Translations under genes and position numbers: made by a program
NCBI GenBank assembly: GCA_029246685.1
Contig: JAQWMR010000018.1
Location: 1 to 64,000, forward strand
DNA from: Acidimicrobiales bacterium
Lineage (GTDB): Bacteria; Actinomycetota; Acidimicrobiia; Acidimicrobiales; Aldehydirespiratoraceae
Direction of reading: 5' to 3'
Length of the DNA: 64,000 nucleotides
Shown: in pieces, positions 9,796 to 18,279 of the stretch
Layout of the letters: each line of letters starts with the position of its first letter
Position numbering within the stretch: position 1 is the stretch's first letter
Notes under the pieces: generated by a model
Databases searched by the model: none
What the model saw: only the letters and a program-made list of their open reading frames with translations
What the model was told of the DNA's origin: nothing

Positions 9796-10982
9796 TCACG
9801 CGCTTCGAAGACGACGTCGTCATCTCCGGTCTCGGCCGGTCCGAGGTCGGCCGCCGCCTCGACCGCCACCCGCTCGCGCTCGTGCGCGATGCCGTTGACG
9901 CGGCCCTCGCTGATGCGGGCCTGACTCTCGCCGATATCGACGGCCTTTCGACTGCGCCGGGACCAATCCCGGGGCCCCCGATGGGCTACACGGTCGGCGG
10001 CATCGAGGTGCTGACCGAACTATTGGGCCTTCGCCCGACCTGGTTCACCGCCTCACCGGAAACGATGGGGCACGCGGGACCGATCATCGACGGCGCCCTG
10101 GCCGTGTCGGGTGGACTCTGCCGTCATGTCCTCTCGATCCGTGCGAACTGGGAGGGAACTCACCGCAAGCTTCTGGCCGAAGGTGCGCTCACCTCTCCCG
10201 GTGAAGGGCGACGAGTCGCCGGTCGCTCCGAGTGGCACGCCCCATTCGGGGCGATGTCGCCGGCCAATTGGATCGCGATGCAGGCGACCAATCACATGGA
10301 AACCTTCGGGACTACCCGAGAACAGCTGGGCGCGATCGCGCTCAACGCCCGCGCCAACGCGGTCCGCAACCCTGGGGCGATCTATCGCGACCCGCTCACG
10401 ATGGACGACTACCTCAGCGCGCGGATGGTCAGCAGCCCGTTTGGCCTCTACGACTGCGACGTGCCGTGCGACGGCGCCGTCGCCGTGATCGTCTCGCACA
10501 TCGACACCCTGCCCGACTTGCGTCGCGACCCGGTTCGCATCGAGGCGGTCGGCACCGCGATGAGCGAGCGCTTCTCTTGGGATCAGGGGACGATGATCCA
10601 CGAGCCCATGGTGGCGGGCCCCGCCGCACACTTGTGGACACGCACCGACCTCACGCCGGCAGACGTTGATGTCGCCCAGCTCTACGACGGGTTCACCTTC
10701 AACTGTCTCTCATGGCTCGAGGCACTCGGTTTCTGCGCGACCGGAGAGGGCGGTGCCTTTGTCGAGGGAGGCGGACGGATTGCCCTCGACGGCGAGCTTC
10801 CTCTCAACACGAGCGGAGGGCAGCTGAGCGAGGGGCGCCTCAACGGGTTCGGCCTCATTCACGAGGCCGTGATCCAGCTCCGCGACGAGGGCGGCGACCG
10901 CCAGGTTCGCGGAAAGCCGGAGGTTTCGCTCGTGTCGACCGGCGGCGGCCATCCGGGCGGCGTCTTGCTTCTGACCCGCTAG
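9792..10982 (+). CDS. Thiolase-fold protein (SCP-x/Ltp type), possible acyl-CoA retro-aldolase
   Basis: This 396-residue protein of the thiolase superfamily has an N-terminus (VVISGLGRSEVGRR) and layout of lipid-transfer/SCP-x thiolases. The region where ordinary thiolases hold their nucleophilic Cys reads TASPETMGHAG with no Cys, while the AQLYDGFTF and LPLNTSGGQLSEGR motifs are kept. This combination is known from the Ltp2 family, which with a DUF35 partner cleaves steroid side-chain beta-hydroxyacyl-CoA esters by retro-aldol chemistry. The ATGA overlap with the DUF35 gene supports the same arrangement here. The actual substrate is not shown by the sequence. Its 3' end overlaps the convergent SDR gene by 4 bp. 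Confidence 0.85.
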   Translation: MITRFEDDVVISGLGRSEVGRRLDRHPLALVRDAVDAALADAGLTLADIDGLSTAPGPIPGPPMGYTVGGIEVLTELLGLRPTWFTASPETMGHAGPIIDGALAVSGGLCRHVLSIRANWEGTHRKLLAEGALTSPGEGRRVAGRSEWHAPFGAMSPANWIAMQATNHMETFGTTREQLGAIALNARANAVRNPGAIYRDPLTMDDYLSARMVSSPFGLYDCDVPCDGAVAVIVSHIDTLPDLRRDPVRIEAVGTAMSERFSWDQGTMIHEPMVAGPAAHLWTRTDLTPADVDVAQLYDGFTFNCLSWLEALGFCATGEGGAFVEGGGRIALDGELPLNTSGGQLSEGRLNGFGLIHEAVIQLRDEGGDRQVRGKPEVSLVSTGGGHPGGVLLLTR

Positions 10983-11728
10983 CGGCCCGGCACCGCGGCG
11001 AATTCGAACTCTTCAGGTGTCTCGCCAGGGAGTTGAACGAAACATTGACCGGTGCTGTCACCCGCGAGAATCACGAGCGCGCCCTCCGCGACCTCCTCGG
11101 CACCCATCACTGCGATGCCGGCTGCTTCGAGTCGCTCACGTCCTGTGCCGGCGATGAACCCAGTGTCCACGGTGGCCGGGCAGATCGCATTAATCGAAAT
11201 CGAGCGGGCGGCGAGGGCGGCGGCAACGCTTCGGACCAAGCCTGTCACGGCATGTTTCGACATCGAGTACGCAAGATCGTTCGGGAGCGGTCCAAGCGAT
11301 GCCCTTGAGGCAGTCACGATGACGGCGCCGCCTGATCCTGCCTCGAGAAGTGGCACGGTGGCCCGAAGTCCGAAGAACACGCCGTGTTGGTTGACTCCCA
11401 CGATCCGGAGGTAGTCGTCGTCGGAGAGCGCAGTAATGTCGTCGACGCCGAGCCTGATGCCCGCATTCAGATGGACGATGTCGAGCTTTCCATGGACGTC
11501 GGCAATTGACGCGACGAGGCCCCTCCAGCCGCCGGAGTCGGCAACATCAAGTCGCCGGTATTCGATTCCGGACACCTGCCGAACGGCGGGAGGCGCGACA
11601 TCGGCCAGGTCGGAGGCGATCACAATCGCACCCTCCTCGGCGTAGCGTCGAGCGCACGCGAGCCCGATTCCGGATGCCGCCCCCGTGACCAGCGCGACCT
11701 GACCGTCGAGGTCGTGGCTCTCCTTCAT
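10979..11728 (-). CDS. Short-chain dehydrogenase/reductase
   Basis: The protein is a 249-residue classical SDR. The cofactor site TGAASGIG lies near residue 15, NAG near 90, and the catalytic set is Ser (VTASRAS), Tyr and Lys (YSMSK). The Asp in ASDLADV after beta-2 suggests NAD(H) preference. It probably oxidises or reduces a hydroxyl/keto group on a pathway intermediate. Transcription looks leaderless: TATGAT on the complement (11740-11735) ends six bases before ATG 11728. A weak copy of the shared palindrome (11729-11743) covers that -10 box. The first residues MKESHDLDGQVALVTG are typical for the family and support the start. Confidence 0.88.
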   Translation of the reverse strand: MKESHDLDGQVALVTGAASGIGLACARRYAEEGAIVIASDLADVAPPAVRQVSGIEYRRLDVADSGGWRGLVASIADVHGKLDIVHLNAGIRLGVDDITALSDDDYLRIVGVNQHGVFFGLRATVPLLEAGSGGAVIVTASRASLGPLPNDLAYSMSKHAVTGLVRSVAAALAARSISINAICPATVDTGFIAGTGRERLEAAGIAVMGAEEVAEGALVILAGDSTGQCFVQLPGETPEEFEFAAVPGR

Positions 11729-11743
11729 GGAAACATCATACTC
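11729..11743. promoter_or_regulatory. Candidate operator over a leaderless -10 box (10/15 match)
   Basis: On the complement GAGTATGATGTTTCC abuts the ATG at 11728 and contains TATGAT as the probable -10 box. It agrees with the shared palindrome at 10 of 15 positions. Confidence 0.4.
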
Positions 11744-11800
11744 ACCAGACGAGCATGGCGTTCTCGGACTAGCCTCGTCTGCGAAACGCAGGAGGCAAGG

Positions 11801-12532
11801 GTGACCAACACACTCAAGGCGAAGCGGGTTCTTATCGTCGGCGCGTCGGCCGGTATTGGCCGGGCGACGGGTGAGCTCGCGGCCGCCGACGGTGCTCGAG
11901 TGGCGTTTGCCGCCCGACGGGGCGACGTGCTCGATGAAATCGTCGCTGATCTAGACGGTTGCGTCGCCGTGCCCTGCGATGTCACCGATCCTGGGGCGGC
12001 GATGGCCGCAGTCGACGAGTCCGCCGATGCGCTCGGCGGACTCGACGCGGTCGTCTATGTCGCTGGCGTCTTCCCGATCGGCATGCTCGATGAGATGGAC
12101 AGCTCGGTCTGGCAGGACACGTTCGATCTCAACGTGTTCGGTGCCGCGGCCGTCACTCGGGCGGCCGCGAAACACCTCAAGGAATCCGGCGGCCGCTTGG
12201 TCTTCATCTCCTCCAATGCGCCCGAGCGACCGTGGCCGGGGATGGTGGTCTACGCCGCGAGCAAGGCGGCTCTCGACAGTCTGGTCGAAGGCTGGAATCA
12301 CGAACATCCCGACGTGGGCGCGACCCGCGTCGTCGTCGGGCCGACTAACACCTCGCCGCCCGACTGGGACATGGACCTTGCAATGGAACTCCACGCGAAA
12401 TGGGCCAGCGGCGGGTACCTCCCAGAGAATCCGCAGATTCAGGAGCCCGAGGACGTCGCCCAGGCGGTGTGCGACGTGTTGCGATCCAATACGCGCATCA
12501 CCGACATTCGTGTGGTGCCACCCGGCATCTGA
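11801..12532 (+). CDS. Short-chain dehydrogenase/reductase
   Basis: A GTG start at 11801 lies five bases after AGGAGG (11790-11795), giving 243 residues. The Rossmann motif GASAGIG, the AGVFPIG region and the YAASKAA active-site segment identify an SDR; the catalytic Ser lies in FISSNAPE. The Arg-Arg pair after beta-2 (FAARRGD) suggests NADP(H). It is divergent from the SDR at 10979-11728 and convergent with the amidohydrolase gene after a 25-bp gap. The substrate cannot be inferred; the presence of many SDRs nearby suggests dehydrogenations at different positions of a polyhydroxylated substrate. Confidence 0.87.
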   Translation: MTNTLKAKRVLIVGASAGIGRATGELAAADGARVAFAARRGDVLDEIVADLDGCVAVPCDVTDPGAAMAAVDESADALGGLDAVVYVAGVFPIGMLDEMDSSVWQDTFDLNVFGAAAVTRAAAKHLKESGGRLVFISSNAPERPWPGMVVYAASKAALDSLVEGWNHEHPDVGATRVVVGPTNTSPPDWDMDLAMELHAKWASGGYLPENPQIQEPEDVAQAVCDVLRSNTRITDIRVVPPGI

Positions 12533-12557
12533 GTCCGAGAGCGGTTGGGGGCAGCGA

Positions 12558-13877
12558 TCAGTTGGCGACCTTCTGGGCGCCGGTGCCCGCGGCGCCTTCA
12601 CCCATCCCGTCCCAACGCGCCTTGACCTGCTCCGGTGTCAACTTCTCCCGCGTCGACCGAGACTGAATCGACACATCGTGACCTTCTGCGGCAGCACGGA
12701 GCGCGCCGACGGTGGCGTCGCTACGGGCCACATGGGTGAAGGGGTCGAATTGGTACCAACGCATCGCGTTTTCGTGCGTCATCTTGACGATGTCGGCGGC
12801 GGGCACATCCTCGACCGTGAACAGGTCGGCGAGCTCCTCTGGAGCATCGGGCCACATCGAATCTGAGTGGGGGTAGTCGGCCTCCCATGCCATGTTGTCG
12901 ATGCCGATCTCGTTACGCAGCCGCACGCCGGCGGGATCGGAGATGAAGCAGGTGAGGAAGTGTTCGCGAAAGACATCGGACGGGAGACGATCGCCGAAGT
13001 CTTGCCCGGTCCACAGGTGATGCATGTCGTACGTGCGGTCGACTCGTTCGAGGAAGTAGGGCACCCAGCCGGTGCCGCCTTCGCTGAGCGCGATTTGCAG
13101 GTCCGGGAAGTTCTTGAGCACCCGCGACCAGAGAAGGTCGGCCGCCGCCGATTGGATGTTCATCGGCTGCAACGTGATCATCACGTCCGGCGGAGAGTCG
13201 GGAGCGGGGAAGGCCAACTGCCCCGACGAGCCGAGATGGATCGACAGAACCGTCGCCGTGTCGGAGCAGGCCTTCCATAGCGGGTCCCAGTAGTCGCTGT
13301 GAAAGCTCGGATACCCGAGGGCGGCCGGATTTTCGGTGAATGTGAGAGAGTGACAGCCCTTCTCGGCATTTCGCCTGACCTCGGCGGCACACTTCTCGGC
13401 ATCCCAGATGACCGGCAACGCCATCGGGATGAACCGGCCGGGGTGGGAACCGCACCACTCATCGATGTGCCAGTCGTTGTAGGCCCGCACGAGGGCGAGT
13501 CCGAAGTCCTCATCGTCGACTGCGAAGAGTCGCGCCGCGAATCCAGGGAACGACGGGAAGTTCATGGAGGCCAACATGCCGCCGGCGTTCATGTCCTTCA
13601 CGCGTTCGTCGACCTGATACGTGCCGGGTCGGATCTCGTCGAGTGATTGTGGTTCGACGCCATATTCCTCTTTGGGCCGCCCAGCCACTGCATTGAGCGC
13701 CACGTTGGGCACTTCGACTTCACCAAACCGCCACACATCGGCACCGTCGTCGCGGCGCACTATCCGCGGGGCGTCGGCGCGATAGCGCTCGGGGAGATGA
13801 CCATCGAAGAGATCTGGCGGTTCGATGATGTGGTCGTCGACACTGATCAGAATCAGGTCCTCGGCGTTGACTGCCAT
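12558..13877 (-). CDS. Amidohydrolase-2 family protein (hydrolase or decarboxylase)
   Basis: A 439-residue TIM-barrel protein of the amidohydrolase_2 family (the group of gamma-resorcylate and ACMS decarboxylases). It starts SVDDHIIEPPDLFDGHLP, with D-x-H near the first strand; later come SIHLGSSG, the LSEGGTGWVPYFLERVD strand and the metal Asp motif WEADYPHSDSMWPDA. GGGAGG stands seven bases before ATG 13877. It is divergent from the PNPOx-like gene and shares the perfect palindromic site at 13923-13937 with it. Similar proteins occur repeatedly in steroid and aromatic degradation regions of actinobacteria. Here three members occur in one window (also 21417 and 50818), which suggests different steps rather than copies, since they are clearly diverged. 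Confidence 0.85.
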   Translation of the reverse strand: MAVNAEDLILISVDDHIIEPPDLFDGHLPERYRADAPRIVRRDDGADVWRFGEVEVPNVALNAVAGRPKEEYGVEPQSLDEIRPGTYQVDERVKDMNAGGMLASMNFPSFPGFAARLFAVDDEDFGLALVRAYNDWHIDEWCGSHPGRFIPMALPVIWDAEKCAAEVRRNAEKGCHSLTFTENPAALGYPSFHSDYWDPLWKACSDTATVLSIHLGSSGQLAFPAPDSPPDVMITLQPMNIQSAAADLLWSRVLKNFPDLQIALSEGGTGWVPYFLERVDRTYDMHHLWTGQDFGDRLPSDVFREHFLTCFISDPAGVRLRNEIGIDNMAWEADYPHSDSMWPDAPEELADLFTVEDVPAADIVKMTHENAMRWYQFDPFTHVARSDATVGALRAAAEGHDVSIQSRSTREKLTPEQVKARWDGMGEGAAGTGAQKVAN

Positions 13878-13922
13878 GACACAACCTCCCGGACCCGGTG
13901 CATAGGGCCGCTCTCTTAGAAA

Positions 13923-13937
13923 GAGAATAGTATTCTC
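13923..13937. promoter_or_regulatory. Candidate operator GAGAATAGTATTCTC, perfect 7-1-7 palindrome
   Basis: The site is a perfect inverted repeat in the 102-bp divergent gap. It carries TAGTAT on the plus strand and TACTAT on the complement, so one palindrome appears to hold the -10 boxes of both divergent promoters. A protein bound here would block both directions. Confidence 0.65.
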
Positions 13938-13979
13938 AGGTTCCTCGCGCACATGAACAGAAACGACAGGAGACTCGCG

Positions 13980-14444
13980 ATGAAAGAACAACGTCGAGGC
14001 CGACGGATTGCAATGAGTCCGGAAGAGCGCGACGAGTTTCTCGCTCGACAGCAGGTGTGTCGAATGGCCACCATTGGTGCCAACGGGCGGCCCCACACGA
14101 GCGCCCTCTGGTTCGTGTGGGATGGCTCCGTGGTGTGGATCAACTCGGTGGTGAAGAGCCAGCGATTCACCGACGTGGCACGAGACGGGCGCGTGAGCAT
14201 CATCGTGGACGGTGGCGATAGCTTTGCCGATCTGCGAGGAGTCACCATCGAAGGAACCGCCAAAGCCGTCGGCGAGGTGCCGCGGACCGGCGAGAACAAC
14301 GATGCGCTGAATGCTCCCGAGCTCGCTTTCGCCCGGAAATACATGCAACGCGACGAGTTTGTCTACGACGGCGGCCACGCCTGGCTCCACGTCACCCCGG
14401 GCAAGATCGTGAGCTGGGACTTCTCCAAGCACGGCACGGGCTGA
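13980..14444 (+). CDS. Pyridoxamine-5'-phosphate-oxidase-like flavin/F420-binding protein
   Basis: The 154-residue protein starts at ATG 13980, six bases after AGGAGA; the ATG at 13953 lacks such a site. The sequence MSPEERDEFLARQQVCRMATIGANGRPHTSALWFVWDGS is a split-barrel PNPOx-type opening, with the later KSQRFTDVARDGRVSIIVDGGD and TIEGTAKAVGE strands. Proteins of this group in actinobacteria usually bind F420 or FMN and reduce substrates; with two F420-type LLM enzymes in the window an F420 role is plausible but not shown. It is followed after 2 bp by the sulfatase gene, so both are probably expressed together from the promoter at 13923. Confidence 0.82.
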   Translation: MKEQRRGRRIAMSPEERDEFLARQQVCRMATIGANGRPHTSALWFVWDGSVVWINSVVKSQRFTDVARDGRVSIIVDGGDSFADLRGVTIEGTAKAVGEVPRTGENNDALNAPELAFARKYMQRDEFVYDGGHAWLHVTPGKIVSWDFSKHGTG

Positions 14445-14446
14445 AC

Positions 14447-16723
14447 GTGGCGGCGAAGACCGGTCTCACCGTGGCCGACTCGGTCCCCGAGCACCCCACA
14501 CTTCCCCGCGCCTCCCGTGGTGCCCCCAACGTGTTGATGATCGTGCTCGACGACACGGGTTTCGCCCAACTCGGCCGCTTCGGGTCCGATATCGCCACAC
14601 CCCACATCGATGCACTGGCCGCCGGCGGGCTGACCTACAACCGATATCACGTCACCGCCCTCTGCTCCCCCACTCGGGCCTGCTTGCTCACTGGACGAAA
14701 CCATCACGCCGTTGGAATGGGTTTCCTCTCGGAGATGGGCATGGGTTTTCCCGGCTACGGCGCCCGTATCCCCGCATCGGCCGCCACCCTGCCGAGGGTC
14801 ATGCGCGACGAGGGCTGGTCGACGATGGCGATGGGCAAGTGGCACCTGACGCCTCGCGGCGAACGCAACGCCGCCGGCCCTTTCACCCATTGGCCGAGCG
14901 GACTCGGGTTCGAGCAGCACTACGGGGTGCTCCACGGCGGTGCGAACTTCTGGACGCCAAACCTGGTGCGCGACAACCGATTCCTCGACCCGCCCGAGTC
15001 CGTCGATCCCGACTACCACTTCAGCGTCGACATCGCCGATCAGACAATTCGCACGATCACCGACCAGAAACACGCCGCGCCCGACAAGCCGTTCATGTGT
15101 TACTACGCGGAGGTCGCCACCCACGCGCCGCACCACGCGCCGGCCGAGTGGGTGGCCCAGTACGAGGGCGCATTCGACGACGGCTGGGAGCGGTGGCGCG
15201 AACGCACCTTCGAGCGCCAGGTCGCGTCGGGAATCGTGCCGGAGGGAACGACGTTGACCGAGCGTCCGCCGTGGGTGCAACGGTGGGACGATCTCGACAC
15301 CGATGCGCGTCGACTCTTCGCCCGCATGCACGAGGTCTACGCGGGGTTCCTCACTCACACCGACGCCCAGATCGGGCGCGTGATCGAGCACCTGCGCGCG
15401 ATCGGCGAACTCGACAACACCATCATCATGTTGTCGTCCGACAACGGTGCGAGCGCGGAAGGCGGCGTGGTCGGCTCGGTCAACGAGCATCGGTTCACAA
15501 AGCGACTCCCCGAGTCGGTCGAGGACAACATCCGCTGGATCGACGAACTCGGGGGTCCACGCACCTACAACCACTACGCCTGGGGATGGGCCTGGGCCGG
15601 CAACACACCCCACCGACTGTGGAAGCGCTACTCCTGGCTCGGCGGCACCCGCACCCCGCTCATCGTGCACTGGCCGAGCGGCATCGAAGCTAAGGGAGAG
15701 ATTCGCAGTCAGTTCGCTCACGCGGTGGACCTCATGCCGACGGTGCTCGACGCCTGCGGGATCGCCGCGCCCACGGCCGTCGACGGCGTCGCCCAACAGC
15801 CGATCGACGGCGCAAGTCTGCGCGCCACATTCGACGATGCCGATGCAGAATCGCCGCGATCGCGCCAGTACTTCGAGGTCCAAGGGTCGCGGGCGATGTA
15901 TCTCGACGGCTGGAAGGCGACGACCGACCATGTCGGCACCGCCCACGGCGACGAGATCGACCTTCTCCAGGGCAGCCGATCGTTCGATGACGATCGCTGG
16001 TCTCTGTTTGACCTCGAGACCGACTTCGCGGAAGCCCACGACCTCGCCGACCAACACCCGGACAAACTCGCCGAACTCGAAGCGGCGTGGTGGGAAGAGG
16101 CAGACCTCAACGACGTCCTCCCCCTCGACGACGGCTTCTTCGGTCGAGCCCCGGCCATCACGCCGCCCGCCTACCCCGCCCCCGCTCGCGCCGTCTATCG
16201 CCCGGGAGCCGGGGCGATTGCCGACGAGTCGATCCCGTTTCTGCTGCGTGGGTTCGAGCTCACCGCCACCGTCGAGGTAGGCGGGGGGTCGCCCGACGGA
16301 GTCATTGCCGCGATGGGCGACTGGTCCAGCGGATGGGCGATCTTCGTGGTCGAGGGCAAACTAATCGTTGACCTCTGCCTCAGCGGAGACCATGTACGCG
16401 CGCACGCGCCGGAGCGGCTCACTCCCGGCCCTCACCAGCTCGGATGTCGATACCGTCCATTGTCGCCCACCACCGGGGTGATCGAAGTCGTCGTTGACGA
16501 CGTCGTGGTGGACTCGGCCGACCTCGGTAGAGGCCTGCCCAACTCGTGGCAGAACGGCGGCGCCGGACTCTGGATCGGGCGCGACGCCGGCTTTCCTGTC
16601 TGCGACGACTACGAGACTCCGTTTGCATGGACCGGCCGCATCGAGTCGGTGGAAATCGTCACGCCTGACGACGCGGCACTCGACGGGACCCAACTCCGAG
16701 ACGAGAGCCTCAGAGCCGAATAG
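14447..16723 (+). CDS. Arylsulfatase-type sulfatase with C-terminal lectin-like domain
   Basis: A GTG start at 14447 gives 758 residues. The type I sulfatase signature CSPTR places the formylglycine precursor at Cys73, after the metal-binding VLDDTGFAQLG. Further conserved parts are MGKWHL, the DNGAS metal site and a Lys/His segment near YSWLGG. Residues from about 580 on form a beta-rich LamG/concanavalin-like segment that ends in the IGRDAGFPV region. No signal peptide is visible, so the enzyme should be cytoplasmic and act on an imported sulfate ester. It lies 2 bp behind the PNPOx-like gene and faces a solute-binding lipoprotein gene across a strong terminator. Removing a sulfate from a steroid or phenolic sulfate is a reasonable inference. 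Confidence 0.9.
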   Translation: MAAKTGLTVADSVPEHPTLPRASRGAPNVLMIVLDDTGFAQLGRFGSDIATPHIDALAAGGLTYNRYHVTALCSPTRACLLTGRNHHAVGMGFLSEMGMGFPGYGARIPASAATLPRVMRDEGWSTMAMGKWHLTPRGERNAAGPFTHWPSGLGFEQHYGVLHGGANFWTPNLVRDNRFLDPPESVDPDYHFSVDIADQTIRTITDQKHAAPDKPFMCYYAEVATHAPHHAPAEWVAQYEGAFDDGWERWRERTFERQVASGIVPEGTTLTERPPWVQRWDDLDTDARRLFARMHEVYAGFLTHTDAQIGRVIEHLRAIGELDNTIIMLSSDNGASAEGGVVGSVNEHRFTKRLPESVEDNIRWIDELGGPRTYNHYAWGWAWAGNTPHRLWKRYSWLGGTRTPLIVHWPSGIEAKGEIRSQFAHAVDLMPTVLDACGIAAPTAVDGVAQQPIDGASLRATFDDADAESPRSRQYFEVQGSRAMYLDGWKATTDHVGTAHGDEIDLLQGSRSFDDDRWSLFDLETDFAEAHDLADQHPDKLAELEAAWWEEADLNDVLPLDDGFFGRAPAITPPAYPAPARAVYRPGAGAIADESIPFLLRGFELTATVEVGGGSPDGVIAAMGDWSSGWAIFVVEGKLIVDLCLSGDHVRAHAPERLTPGPHQLGCRYRPLSPTTGVIEVVVDDVVVDSADLGRGLPNSWQNGGAGLWIGRDAGFPVCDDYETPFAWTGRIESVEIVTPDDAALDGTQLRDESLRAE

Positions 16724-16739
16724 ATCGGCGGAGAAAGCA

Positions 16740-16765
16740 AGGGGCCGGCCAACCGGCCGGCCCCT
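16740..16765. terminator. Bidirectional hairpin terminator between convergent genes
   Basis: AGGGGCCGGCC (16740-16750), loop AACC and GGCCGGCCCCT (16755-16765) form a perfect 11-bp stem. It lies in the 65-bp gap between the sulfatase and the solute-binding protein gene and would serve both. No long U-run follows, as is common in high-GC actinobacteria. Confidence 0.85.
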
Positions 16766-16788
16766 CACACGCTCACGAACTCACGGAT

Positions 16789-18165
16789 CTACGACAGCAC
16801 GAAGAGTCGCTGAGCCTCGTCGAACTCATAGACAGCCGAACCCGCATCCACGAAGTCGCGTTTGCCTGGTCCGAGCGAACCACCCAACACGCCAGTGACA
16901 GTGAATTCACCAATCGCATCGGCCGCTGCGTCGAACGACTCGTTCGTCAGCTCCGGGCCGGCCAGTTCAGCAACGGCTTTGAGCATTTCGAGCGCCTGAC
17001 ATGCCCGAATCACCGCGCCCACCACACCGGTCTGCGGGTCTTCCGGCCGCAACTCCACCGGGGGATCGTCGTCGAATGCGTTGTCGAATGTGTCGAAGCA
17101 CTCCTTGACGCCGGCCTGATCGGCATCGTAAAGATCGGCCTCGCTCGGAGCGACGATCGCAACGGAGTTGACCAGGGCGTCGGTGGTATAGCCGAAGCCT
17201 TCGAGCAGGGCGACATCGGTGCCCGGATTGTCGGTGATCACAGTGAGTCCATCCCATGCGTTGCGAGACAGCGCACCGACGGTCGGCACCGACGCGCCGG
17301 GCACGGCGATGACGGTGTCAGCGCCGGCGGTCTTCCAGACCTCGACGAAGATGTCCATCTCGGCATCGATTGCGACCTGATCGGAACTCGGCGCCTCGAA
17401 CGCAGTTGTGGACACGACTTCGATTCCGGCATCGGCGAGGATTGCCGCCATGTTGTCTGCAGTGGGCAGCGTCGCCGCCGCGGCCGACAGTGCGACCGAG
17501 GCGCCATCAAGCATTCCGGAGCTGATCAGCGTGTCGAGCTGCGCCTTCGCCTGGCGATCAGCCAGCGGCAAGAAGCCAATGATCGGTGCCAGCGATCGGT
17601 CGAAGGTCTCCTGCGTGGTCTGGAACGTGTTGATCACGATCGTGTCGTGCTGTTCGGTGTAGCAAAGTGGGATCTCGTTGCGGATCACGCCCATCACGGC
17701 GAAGACTTCTTCGTCCTCGGTCAGCCGCACGCAGACCTCATCCTGCACAACGAAATCGATGGGGCTCACCCCAATCAGCACGAGTTCGATGTTCCGTCCC
17801 AGCACACCCCCGTTGGCGTTGATGGTGTCGGCCGCGACCTGCCAGATCAGCTCGGCGTCGTGACTCGGCGACCAGTCGATAAACGTCGTATCAGTCCAGG
17901 GCACGCCGATCTTGATGGACTCTGCCGTGACGCCACGGAAAGAGTCGGTGAGAACGATCGGCGCATCAGTCGGGTCAGGCGCGGCCTCCGTGGTGGTCGG
18001 CGTGTCTCCTTCGGTTGTCGCCGGTGCCTCGGTGCTCGTGGTTGTCGTCGTGGTGTCGGAGGTCTCGCCTCCGCCGTCGTCACCACACGCGGCGGCGACG
18101 ATGGCCAGCGCCACGAGCACAGCAATGAACGGAGTTCTCCAAGAACGATGCGAATGTTGAGACAC
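16789..18165 (-). CDS. Branched-chain-amino-acid-type ABC solute-binding lipoprotein
   Basis: Starting at GTG 18165 (GGGGGA four bases upstream) the protein has 458 residues. A signal peptide ends in the lipobox VAAAC with Cys27, followed by a Thr/Glu-rich linker of about 40 residues. The body, from SIKIGVPWTDT on, is a Peripla_BP_6/LivK-type two-lobe fold (NANGGVLGRNIELV, VFAVMG, ANDAGADTVI-like strands). Such proteins deliver small ligands to ABC permeases, but no permease or ATPase gene is present in the window. A TACGAT -10 box on the complement (18217-18212) gives a leader of about 40 nt. The second such protein, at 57555, is only distantly similar. Confidence 0.86.
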   Translation of the reverse strand: MSQHSHRSWRTPFIAVLVALAIVAAACGDDGGGETSDTTTTTTSTEAPATTEGDTPTTTEAAPDPTDAPIVLTDSFRGVTAESIKIGVPWTDTTFIDWSPSHDAELIWQVAADTINANGGVLGRNIELVLIGVSPIDFVVQDEVCVRLTEDEEVFAVMGVIRNEIPLCYTEQHDTIVINTFQTTQETFDRSLAPIIGFLPLADRQAKAQLDTLISSGMLDGASVALSAAAATLPTADNMAAILADAGIEVVSTTAFEAPSSDQVAIDAEMDIFVEVWKTAGADTVIAVPGASVPTVGALSRNAWDGLTVITDNPGTDVALLEGFGYTTDALVNSVAIVAPSEADLYDADQAGVKECFDTFDNAFDDDPPVELRPEDPQTGVVGAVIRACQALEMLKAVAELAGPELTNESFDAAADAIGEFTVTGVLGGSLGPGKRDFVDAGSAVYEFDEAQRLFVLS

Positions 18166-18211
18166 GTTTCCCCCAAGGTTGAAAAGATTTGAAGCCACAA
18201 GGGCTGCGGAG

Positions 18212-18217
18212 ATCGTA
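18212..18217 (-). promoter_or_regulatory. Probable -10 box of the solute-binding protein gene
   Basis: TACGAT on the complement fits the actinobacterial TANNNT pattern and places the transcript start about 40 nt before GTG 18165. Confidence 0.4.
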
Positions 18218-18258
18218 ACCGACATCCGGCCGCGGCGAAAGTGGTGATCTTCTCAACA

Positions 18259-18273
18259 GAGAACTACATTTCC
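18259..18273. promoter_or_regulatory. Weak candidate operator upstream of the phosphotransferase gene (10/15)
   Basis: GAGAACTACATTTCC keeps GAGAA and CATT of the shared palindrome and ends 6 bp before ATG 18280. It is the weakest type of match that I still list. Confidence 0.3.
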
Positions 18274-18279
18274 ATCTCG

